A DNA stretch of 8,670 nt. It comes from Chloroflexi bacterium RBG_16_68_14. Its GTDB lineage: Bacteria > Chloroflexota > Dehalococcoidia > DSTF01 > RBG-16-68-14. Under the pieces are notes generated by a model that was given only the letters and a program-made list of their open reading frames with translations, made no database searches and had not been told where the DNA came from. Location: the NCBI GenBank assembly GCA_001796995.1, contig MGOB01000063.1, positions 47,300 to 55,969 on the forward strand, written 5' to 3'. The translations under genes and the position numbers were made by a program. Positions 1 to 5,196 of this stretch are shown in pieces; position 1 is the first letter of the stretch; each line of letters begins with the position of its first letter.

Positions 1-455
1 ATCACCTTCTCCACGCTTGGCAGGTGGCCGCCCAGCCGCTCCAACACTCGGGTAGAGACGATGGCGAAGCGGGCACCCGAGCGCTTGGCCAGCTCCTCGA
101 GCTCCGCGCCCTTGAGTTCCACGTAGAGGGGGACACCCACACCGCCGGCGAGAGAGGCGCCGAAGTAGCCGACGGCCCACGGCAGGCCATTCTCGCAGAT
201 GATGGCCACCCGGTCGCCCTTCTGGAGGCCGAGGGCGATGAGCCCGGCGGCGAACTCGTTCGCCCGGCGCCACGTCTGCTCGAAGGTGAGCGTCTCCCAC
301 TTGCCTTCCACCTTCTGCTGGTAGGCGACTCTGTGCCCGAAACGCGCGCGCGAGTCGGCGAGCAACTCTGGAATGGTGAGCGAGGCGGCGCCCGCCAGGG
401 CCAGGGCTTCACCTACATCGGCAACGGGTTTCGGCTTGAAGGGGTTGATCGTCAT
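1..455 (-). CDS. Acyl-CoA synthetase (AMP-binding family), N-terminal part, truncated by window edge
   Basis: This is the start of an AMP-forming acyl-CoA synthetase, which activates a carboxylic (probably fatty) acid with ATP and CoA. The 151 visible codons begin MTINPFKPKP. They contain the family's N-terminal signatures: LTFEQTWRRANEFAAGL (residues 56-72), the KGDRVAIICEN strand, and the WAVGYFGASLAGGVGVPLY stretch followed by ELAKRSGARFAIVS. The ATP-binding P-loop and adenylation motifs lie beyond the edge, so catalysis and chain-length preference cannot be judged. I chose the ATG at 455-453 because AGAGAGGAG lies about 11 bases upstream and the family similarity starts soon after it. The gene follows the sigma gene on the same strand with a 151-bp gap. 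A TATACT -10 candidate in that gap suggests its own promoter. Family assignment is firm; the exact substrate is unknown. Confidence 0.9.
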   Translation of the reverse strand, partial: MTINPFKPKPVADVGEALALAGAASLTIPELLADSRARFGHRVAYQQKVEGKWETLTFEQTWRRANEFAAGLIALGLQKGDRVAIICENGLPWAVGYFGASLAGGVGVPLYVELKGAELEELAKRSGARFAIVSTRVLERLGGHLPSVEKV

Positions 456-511
456 GGCGGGGCTGGCTCCTCTCTAGGGGCTATCGAGGCCAGGACGGTG
501 CGTTCAGGCAC

Positions 512-517
512 AGTATA
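512..517 (-). promoter_or_regulatory. Candidate -10 element for the acyl-CoA synthetase gene
   Basis: Read on the minus strand this is TATACT, a five-of-six match to the sigma-70 -10 consensus. It lies about 57 bases ahead of the ATG at 455, which would give a leader of about 50 bases containing the AGAGAGGAG ribosome site. No convincing -35 hexamer is seen 16-18 bases upstream. Confidence 0.4.
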
Positions 518-587
518 GCGCGTCGCGCCGCATTTCGGTTCGGCGCTCGTCACCTGCGATGATATCCGTCCGGAGCGCCTCATGGAA

Positions 588-602
588 GGTGGCAGGGCCA
601 CC
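588..602 (-). terminator. Possible weak hairpin terminator after the sigma gene
   Basis: GGTGGC and GCCACC form a perfect 6-bp inverted repeat with a 3-base loop. On the minus strand it begins four bases after the sigma stop codon. Only two T residues follow the stem, so it lacks a proper U-tract. It could be a weak terminator or a 3'-end stabilising hairpin that lets some transcription continue into the acyl-CoA synthetase gene. Confidence 0.35.
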
Positions 603-606
603 GCGC

Positions 607-1926
607 CTACTCGTCCTCGAAGAGGCGTCGCTGGTGGCGGGCGCGCAGCTTGGACAGCGCCTGCGCCTCGATCTGCCGGGCGCGCTCTCGGGTGACGCCC
701 AGGGCGTTGCCCACCACGTCCAGCGTACGGGCGCGCCCGTCGGCGATGCCGAATCGCAGTTCGATCACCCGGCGCTCGCGCGGGGTGAGCACGTCCAGCG
801 CCTCCCGGACCCGTGCCCGCAGCAGCTCGCGCGTCGCCTCCTCCTCCGGCGAGGGGGAGAGGAGGTCCTCCAGCAGGCTGCCCAGGGTGCTCTCATCCTC
901 CTCGCCCACCGGCGTCTCCAGGGAGATGACCGACTGGCGGAGGGCGCGGGCGGCCTCCCGCACCTTCTCCTGGCTCATCCCCATGAAGCGGGCCAGTTCG
1001 CTCACCTTTGGCTCGCGGCCGAAGTACTGGAAGAGACGCTCTCGGGCTTGGGTGTACTTGGAGATGAGCTCGTTGATGTGGATGGGCAGGCGGATGGTAC
1101 GGGCCTTGTCGGCGATGGCGCGGCCGACCGCCTGCCGGATCCACCAGGTAGCGTAGGTGCTGAAGCGGTAGCCCTTCCGGTATTCGAACTTCTCCACTGC
1201 CCGCATCAGGCCGGCGTTTCCCTCCTGCACCAGGTCCATCAGCGGCAGGCCGCGAGCGGCGTGCTTCTTGGCCACGCTGACTACCAGGCGCAGGTTGGCG
1301 TTTACCATGTGCTCCTCAGCACGGGCCGCTTCTTCCCGCGCGCGGCGAACGATGGGCGTCAGCGCCTTTAGCTGAGCCATCAGCTTCTGGTTGCGGGGCG
1401 TGGCGCCTGTCTGGACCAGCTTCAACGCCCGCTCCAGCTCCGGCGGTGGCTCCGGGCCGAAGATGCGCAGCCCCCCTGAGAGGCTGATGACGGCGTCGTA
1501 CACCCGGTTCTTGCCCTGCCGGGCGAACTGCTGGAGCTTCCGTTCCAGCCGGGGATCGATGGCGGAGGCGATGGCCTCGCGCAGCTTGGTACTGCGCAAC
1601 TCCTCGGCCAGGCCATCTGGGGGCGGAAAGCCCCGGATGGCGGCGCTGTCCCGTACCAACTGGAGCCCGCGGGCCATATCGCGAATGAGCAGGTAGGTAA
1701 GCTCCTCGAGCGTCGGGGGCATGCCCGTCTCTGCGGTGTAGAGGTCGCTCAGGTTGGCCAGCGTCCGGCCATGCTCGATCTTCTTGAAGAGATCGATCTC
1801 TTCCTGGGGCGTTAGGAGCTTGAAACGAGCGATCTCATTGAGATAGAGCTCGACAGAGTCCGGCAGCTCTACCTCTTCGCGCATTTCCGTGGATGTTGCT
1901 GCTGTTGTTGCCCGCTTTTCGGCCAT
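607..1926 (-). CDS. RNA polymerase sigma-70 family factor (group 1/2, RpoD/SigA-like)
   Basis: This 439-residue sigma factor directs RNA polymerase to promoters. Region 1.2 is at residues 22-53 (DSVELYLNEIARFKLLT). Region 2 is at 205-282, with NLRLVVSVAKKH, DLVQEGNAGLMRAVEKFEYR and YRFSTYATWWIRQAVGRAIA. Region 3 is at about 285-360, and region 4 at 370-435, ending in the -35-reading helix VTRERARQIEAQAL. Region 1.1 is absent. About 145 residues of mostly unrecognised, helix-rich sequence separate regions 1.2 and 2.1. In region 2.4 the Gln of WIRQ is kept, but the position equal to Thr440 of E. coli sigma-70 is Gly268. IRLPIHI resembles RpoS-type factors. It may therefore be an alternative (group 2) factor, but a divergent housekeeping factor is possible. 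The ATG at 1926 is preceded by GGAGAAGGAA with an unusually long spacer of 14 bases. The zinc-ribbon gene lies 37 bp upstream, probably in the same transcript. Confidence 0.95.
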   Translation of the reverse strand: MAEKRATTAATSTEMREEVELPDSVELYLNEIARFKLLTPQEEIDLFKKIEHGRTLANLSDLYTAETGMPPTLEELTYLLIRDMARGLQLVRDSAAIRGFPPPDGLAEELRSTKLREAIASAIDPRLERKLQQFARQGKNRVYDAVISLSGGLRIFGPEPPPELERALKLVQTGATPRNQKLMAQLKALTPIVRRAREEAARAEEHMVNANLRLVVSVAKKHAARGLPLMDLVQEGNAGLMRAVEKFEYRKGYRFSTYATWWIRQAVGRAIADKARTIRLPIHINELISKYTQARERLFQYFGREPKVSELARFMGMSQEKVREAARALRQSVISLETPVGEEDESTLGSLLEDLLSPSPEEEATRELLRARVREALDVLTPRERRVIELRFGIADGRARTLDVVGNALGVTRERARQIEAQALSKLRARHQRRLFEDE

Positions 1927-1963
1927 ATTCGCTTTCTTGGTTCCTTCTCCTAAAGTGGAGGCG

Positions 1964-2161
1964 CTAAACGACGTCCGGTCGCGGCCACTTCAAGTCGCAG
2001 CTCAGGCAACGGGCCTGGATCATGGTTCCCCCGCTCCAGTAGCTCATAGTGAAGAACTTCCGGCAGCGAGGGCACGCCTGGTCGCCCAGGAGGACCCGGT
2101 GCTCCTTAGGCTCGCTGGGCCTATCGGCGTGGGCCCCTTCGTCGCCGCGTTCGGACGTCAA
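1964..2161 (-). CDS. Small zinc-ribbon protein of unknown function, upstream of the sigma gene
   Basis: This 65-residue protein has two CxxC knuckles, CPRC at residues 30-33 and CLSC at 52-55. They are separated by 18 residues, which fits one zinc ribbon. The first 28 residues are charged and probably disordered, and there is no signal peptide or membrane segment. I did not recognise a named family. The start is TTG at 2161-2159. It is supported by GGAGG at 2172-2168 with an ideal 6-base spacer, better placed than the site of the sigma gene. The stop is 37 bp before the sigma ATG on the same strand, so the two genes probably form one operon. A role in transcription, for example as a small polymerase- or sigma-binding partner, is inferred only from this linkage and the zinc fold. 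Confidence 0.7.
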   Translation of the reverse strand: MTSERGDEGAHADRPSEPKEHRVLLGDQACPRCRKFFTMSYWSGGTMIQARCLSCDLKWPRPDVV

Positions 2162-2167
2162 GCTGCA

Positions 2168-2172
2168 CCTCC
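2168..2172 (-). promoter_or_regulatory. Shine-Dalgarno that decides the TTG start of the zinc-ribbon gene
   Basis: On the minus strand this reads GGAGG, six bases before the TTG at 2161. No ATG or GTG with a comparable site exists between here and the first CxxC motif, so the rare start codon is well supported. Confidence 0.7.
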
Positions 2173-2179
2173 ACTATCA

Positions 2180-2185
2180 ATTCTA
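2180..2185 (-). promoter_or_regulatory. Candidate -10 element for the zinc-ribbon/sigma operon
   Basis: The minus strand reads TAGAAT, a five-of-six match to TATAAT. Transcription would start just ahead of the GGAGG site, giving a very short leader of about 15-18 bases. The -35 position 17 bases further upstream (TTCGAC) is poor. Confidence 0.35.
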
Positions 2186-2272
2186 CACCTGTTGCCGGTT
2201 CCGTCGAAGGGGGTGATGAGGAAATAGTTGGGGATGGCCTAAGATTGAAGCAAGAACGGCTAGATTCGCATA

Positions 2273-2284
2273 GAACGCGCGTTC
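2273..2284. promoter_or_regulatory. Perfect 12-bp palindrome of LexA-box form
   Basis: GAACGCGCGTTC is a perfect inverted repeat. Its GAAC-N4-GTTC shape is that of the LexA (SOS) box known from Bacillus and related bacteria, with inner bases fitting the RNRY rule. It lies 112 bp upstream of the zinc-ribbon start and 109 bp upstream of the lipoprotein start, so it could serve either gene. Whether the LexA of this organism reads such a box is unknown, and another dimeric regulator is equally possible. Confidence 0.35.
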
Positions 2285-2362
2285 GCGCATTCGAATATCC
2301 GGGAGCTCGAGATACGTTTTGCGGAATAGATCCTCTTCGCGGCTGAGCCTGAGCGGCTTGAC

Positions 2363-2368
2363 TATAAG
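2363..2368 (+). promoter_or_regulatory. Weak candidate -10 element for the binding-protein gene
   Basis: TATAAG matches five of six consensus -10 bases and sits 24 bases before the GTG start. No -35 hexamer is seen at the right distance, and the overlapping TTGACT at 2358-2363 has no good -10 element 16-18 bases downstream. Transcription from here would leave a leader of about 18 bases. Confidence 0.25.
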
Positions 2369-2392
2369 CGGGAGTGATGAGATCGTCCACCC

Positions 2393-3436
2393 GTGATTCG
2401 CGTGGCCCATACCCGACCACGGCTGGTGGCCACCCTGGCGGCGGCGCTAGCGCTGGCGGCGGCTGCCTGCGGCGGGGGCGATGAGAGGGTCGCCGGTGGC
2501 CTGTCCGACCCGGGCGACTTGCGGGGAAAGACCATCGGCGTTGGCTCCCTAGGGGACATGTCCACGCTGGAGACGCGCTACCTGCTCCAGCAGGGGTACG
2601 GGCTGGACGTGAGCCTGGGGGGAGGTGACGTGACCATCAGTGAGTCGCCGGCGGAGTCGCTGCCGACGCTGCTCGAGGACGGCGATATCGATGCCGCCGT
2701 GCTAGGTAGCCTCGGCGCCTTCCGCCTGCTCGAGGACGAGCGCTTCCGCGTCCTCAGCCAGGTCACCGCGGAGGTGCAGGAGCTCACCGGCGCTCCGGTC
2801 ATGAGCTCCATCTTGGTCACCTACCCGGAGGTGGCGGAGCAGAAGGGCGACGCGCTGGGTGAGCTGAACCGCATGCTTGCCGAGTCGGTCACCTACTTCA
2901 AGGCGAACCAGGACCAGGTCATCGAGGCGGTGGCGGCCGAGCAGCAGGCGGACCCGGAGTTCCTCCGCTGGTGGTGGGACCGCCAAGGCCTGGCGCTGGG
3001 TGATAGCTCGCAGGAGATGCAGGAGCAGCTGCTAAAGGTGTGGGAGACGGCGAAGGCCGTCGGCGACATCGAGGATTACCCGGAGCTAGCCGACGTGCTC
3101 TTCAGCGGCGATGAGGGAGCGCCTTCGATGGCCATGAAGGCCGACCGAACCACGGTCAGCCTCGCCCTCCTGGACGACCCCAGCCGTCGCGCCGCTCTCT
3201 ACGCCGTCCAGCAGGGCATTGTGACGTCTGACAGCGTAGACGTGGACCTGACCTACCTCCCTTTCAGCACCCTCATCGAGGTGGCCGCTGCCAGGCAGTA
3301 CGATGTGATTGAGGCGCTACCCTTGGTGGTGCCCCTGGGTGCGGCTCGCGACCTCGATTTCGTCGTCCTCTCGGGCGCCCTTCAGGACCTGAGCGGCACG
3401 CTCCTCTTCGTGCGCGCCGAGGCGGCTTCTGACTAA
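2393..3436 (+). CDS. ABC-type substrate-binding lipoprotein (NMT1/SsuA-like), apparently circularly permuted
   Basis: This 347-residue protein has a lipoprotein signal peptide: Arg-rich start, hydrophobic residues 11-25, lipobox Cys at 26 (AAAC). It should be a membrane-anchored solute receptor; the substrate is unknown. Residues 38-238 begin SDPGDLRGKTIGVGS and continue with ESLPTLLEDGDIDAAVLGSL and a helical tail. In NMT1/SsuA/TauA-type proteins this segment is the second two-thirds. Residues 253-341 (TTVSLALLDDPSRRAALYAV, FSTLIEVAAARQYDVIEALP, LDFVVLSGALQDLSGTLLFV) resemble the segment that normally comes first. The order therefore looks swapped, with one complete domain's worth of sequence in total. 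The GTG at 2393 has only a distant GGGAG (2370-2374, 18-base spacer); an in-frame GTG at 2402 is an alternative. No permease or ATPase gene is adjacent. Confidence 0.82.
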   Translation: MIRVAHTRPRLVATLAAALALAAAACGGGDERVAGGLSDPGDLRGKTIGVGSLGDMSTLETRYLLQQGYGLDVSLGGGDVTISESPAESLPTLLEDGDIDAAVLGSLGAFRLLEDERFRVLSQVTAEVQELTGAPVMSSILVTYPEVAEQKGDALGELNRMLAESVTYFKANQDQVIEAVAAEQQADPEFLRWWWDRQGLALGDSSQEMQEQLLKVWETAKAVGDIEDYPELADVLFSGDEGAPSMAMKADRTTVSLALLDDPSRRAALYAVQQGIVTSDSVDVDLTYLPFSTLIEVAAARQYDVIEALPLVVPLGAARDLDFVVLSGALQDLSGTLLFVRAEAASD

Positions 3437-3558
3437 GGCCCTAGGTTGGGAGTGGTGACGGCCGGTCAGGGGCTGGGAGACGACCTTGGGCATTCCGATG
3501 ATCATGATCCGTAACGAAAGACGGCCGGACGAGGGCCATCAGTCTCGGGCAGGGAATC

Positions 3559-3586
3559 TTGACAGCGAGCATGGGAGGGGCATGCT
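3559..3586 (+). promoter_or_regulatory. Possible promoter of the RCC1 protein gene, overlapping an inverted repeat
   Basis: A perfect -35 hexamer TTGACA lies at 3559-3564. The -10 position is poor (CATGCT at 3581-3586, 16-base spacer). AGCATG (3568-3573) and CATGCT (3581-3586) form a 6-bp inverted repeat within the spacer and -10, which could be an operator. The RCC1 start at 3617 is 30 bases downstream. Confidence 0.35.
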
Positions 3587-3616
3587 GGCGGCGCGCCCAG
3601 AGGCCAGAGGTGGCGC

Positions 3617-5029
3617 GTGCAGAAGATCCTGGCATCGCTCCTGATAGTCCTGAGTACGTTAGGCACCGTTCTGTTCCTCATCCCGCCGTGGCTGCGCTCC
3701 GGGCCGGCCCTGGCAAACACCTTGATGGACGTGGTCGCGGTGAGTGCGGGGGGCTCTCACACTTGCGCCCTGACCAGGGCGGGCGGTGTCAAGTGCTGGG
3801 GGTTCAACTTCTACGGCCAGTTGGGGGACGGGACGACTACGCTCCGGGCCAGCCCGGCGGACGTGTCGGGGCTGGCCAGCGGCGTGGCTGCCATCGCTGC
3901 TGGTGGCGATCACACCTGCGCGCTGACCGCGGCGGGCGGCGTGAAATGCTGGGGTGAGAACTTCTCTGGTCAGGTGGGGGACGGGACGACCGCGGGCCGC
4001 ACCACGCCGGTGGACGTGTCGGGGCTTGCCAGCGGCGTGGCTGCCATTGCCGCTGGGGGTGCCCATACCTGCGCGCTGACCACGGCGGGCGGTGTGAAAT
4101 GTTGGGGAGCGAACTTCCTTGGCCAGCTAGGAGACGGGACGAATATGAATCAGGCGACACCTGTGGATGTGTCAGGGCTGGAGAACGACGTCGTCGCTAT
4201 CGACGCCAGGCATGAGCACACCTGTGCCCTGATCACGACAGGGGGCGTCAAGTGCTGGGGCGCAAACAACCGTGGTCAGCTGGGAACCGGGACTTCGGAC
4301 TCCGATCGCCACCCTACTCCGCTGGATGTGGCAGGGCTGACGAGTGGCGTCGCTGACATCGCCGCGGGAGGCTCCCATACCTGCGCGCTGATCACAACTG
4401 GTGGCGTCCAGTGCTGGGGGTTCAACTTGTACGGTCAGTTGGGGGACGGGACGAGCACGGACCGTACTACGCCGGTGGAGGTGTCGGGGCTAGGGAGTGG
4501 CGTGGCAGCAATCACCGCAGGATTTCAGCACACCTGCGCCATGACCACCGCAGGCGGTGCCAAGTGCTGGGGGCTCAACTTGCACGGTCAGGTGGGAGAC
4601 GGGACGAGCACGGACCGTACTGCGCCAGTGGAGGTGTCGGGGCTAGGGAGTGGCGTGGCAGCAATCACCGCAGGATTTCAGCACACCTGCGCCGCAACCA
4701 TGGCAGGTGGCGCCAAGTGCTGGGGAGAGAATCTCTTTGGCCGGTTGGGGGACGGGTCCACCGCAGACAGTAGCACGCCGGTCGATGTGGTCGGGCCTGG
4801 CCCGAAGCCGGCCCCGACGCCGACTCGAACGCCGACGCCTCCCCCGATCGGCGGTGACGTGGACTGCGATCGCACCGTCACCAGCATCGACGCCGCGCTC
4901 GTCCTCCAGTACGATGCGCGGCTCCTCGCCTCGCTGCCCTGCCAGGACGCCGCAGAGGTGAGCGGGGACGGCAGGATCAACGCCATCGACGCGGTGCTCA
5001 TCCTCCAGGTTGTGGCCGGCCTTCTCTGA
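3617..5029 (+). CDS. Secreted RCC1-repeat beta-propeller protein with C-terminal dockerin-like module
   Basis: This 470-residue exported protein starts with a signal peptide (hydrophobic residues 4-22, likely cleavage after ALA at 31-33). Seven RCC1 repeats of about 51 residues follow (39 to about 395), enough for a closed seven-bladed propeller. Each carries AGG-x-HTCAL, GGVKCWG and GQLGDGT motifs. Two Cys ten residues apart in every repeat suggest a disulfide per blade. Repeat 4 is slightly longer and most divergent; repeats 5-7 are almost copies. A Pro/Thr linker (PTPTRTPTPPP) leads to two dockerin-like calcium loops at 413-470: DVDCDRTVTSID and EVSGDGRINAID. The propeller probably binds a ligand or protein outside the cell; no catalytic site is visible. 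Start GTG at 3617 has AGAGG six bases upstream. The NIDO protein downstream has a related tail, suggesting a shared docking partner. Confidence 0.92.
   Translation: MQKILASLLIVLSTLGTVLFLIPPWLRSGPALANTLMDVVAVSAGGSHTCALTRAGGVKCWGFNFYGQLGDGTTTLRASPADVSGLASGVAAIAAGGDHTCALTAAGGVKCWGENFSGQVGDGTTAGRTTPVDVSGLASGVAAIAAGGAHTCALTTAGGVKCWGANFLGQLGDGTNMNQATPVDVSGLENDVVAIDARHEHTCALITTGGVKCWGANNRGQLGTGTSDSDRHPTPLDVAGLTSGVADIAAGGSHTCALITTGGVQCWGFNLYGQLGDGTSTDRTTPVEVSGLGSGVAAITAGFQHTCAMTTAGGAKCWGLNLHGQVGDGTSTDRTAPVEVSGLGSGVAAITAGFQHTCAATMAGGAKCWGENLFGRLGDGSTADSSTPVDVVGPGPKPAPTPTRTPTPPPIGGDVDCDRTVTSIDAALVLQYDARLLASLPCQDAAEVSGDGRINAIDAVLILQVVAGLL
4445..4693 (+). repeat. Near-identical 153-bp-period DNA repeat inside the RCC1 gene
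   Basis: Positions 4445-4540 and 4598-4693 are 94/96 identical, exactly one RCC1 repeat (153 bp) apart. They cover the end of repeats 5 and 6 and the start of repeats 6 and 7. The other repeats are visibly more diverged at both DNA and protein level. Confidence 0.85.
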
Positions 5030-5098
5030 TCGATAGCCCGCCGGTGCAGGGAGGCAAAGGCCCATACCGAGCGCCCGCGGGGCGAGGGACATGCCGAA

Positions 5099-5127
5099 TT
5101 GACCCAGGCGCGGTGCCCTTGTAAGCT
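5099..5127 (+). promoter_or_regulatory. Likely promoter of the NIDO protein gene
   Basis: TTGACC (5099-5104) and TAAGCT (5122-5127) are separated by exactly 17 bases. The -35 matches five of six bases; the -10 keeps the three most conserved (T1, A2, T6). Transcription would start near 5134, about 63 bases before the ATG. The -10 also lies in a short inverted repeat, TAAGC (5122-5126) with GCTTA (5131-5135), which could be an operator. Confidence 0.5.
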
Positions 5128-5181
5128 AGGGCTTAACTGACCGACGCGTAAGGAAAGGCGGCGGCGCGTGTCTTGGCAAGC

Positions 5182-5189
5182 AGAGGAGG
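5182..5189 (+). promoter_or_regulatory. Shine-Dalgarno that fixes the NIDO protein start at 5197
   Basis: AGAGGAGG sits seven bases before ATG 5197 and is near-perfect. It rules out the in-frame TTG at 5173, which lies upstream of this site and has no site of its own. The signal peptide also begins naturally at MKRILVLAP. Confidence 0.85.
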
Positions 5190-5196
5190 CTGCCCA

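Larger units (their letters stand above)
2162..2392. other. Divergent intergenic region, AT-richer than its surroundings
   Basis: This 231-bp gap separates the minus-strand zinc-ribbon/sigma pair from the plus-strand lipoprotein. Positions 2221-2340 are about 50% G+C by count (60 of 120), clearly below the flanks. It holds the perfect palindrome at 2273-2284 and a smaller one at 2289-2296 (ATTCGAAT). It must also contain the promoters for both directions. A 75-codon minus-strand reading frame crosses it but lacks a ribosome site. Confidence 0.6.

Noticed and set aside
2..412. Minus-strand frame of 136 codons overlapping the acyl-CoA synthetase
   Set aside because: The neighbouring minus-strand frame from 455 carries the AMP-binding family motifs; this one is Ser/Arg/Pro-rich without recognisable motifs.
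559..1371. Plus-strand open frame of 270 codons opposite the sigma gene
   Set aside because: It lies antisense to clearly conserved sigma regions 2-4, and its composition (Leu, Gly, Ala, Arg, His) is the usual product of high-GC reverse frames.
3500..3509. GATCATGATC palindrome between the binding-protein and RCC1 genes
   Set aside because: Perfect over 10 bp, but with no flanking symmetry and no promoter directly around it. It may be chance.
3437..3616. Frameshifted continuation of the binding protein after its stop
   Set aside because: Neither alternative frame continues into sequence like the second lobe. The frame ending LLTKALGWEW stops soon, so the protein end at 3436 appears real.
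3740..4790. Regularly spaced DNA repeats that could suggest a CRISPR array
   Set aside because: The period is about 153 bp, in frame, and encodes RCC1 blades. There are no short identical repeats with unique spacers.
5072..5084. CGCCC/GGGCG hairpin after the RCC1 gene as a terminator
   Set aside because: Only a 5-bp stem with no T-run. Such stems are expected by chance in DNA this GC-rich.
5173..5196. Upstream TTG start for the NIDO protein
   Set aside because: It lies upstream of the AGAGGAGG site and would put eight non-signal residues ahead of an otherwise well-formed signal peptide.
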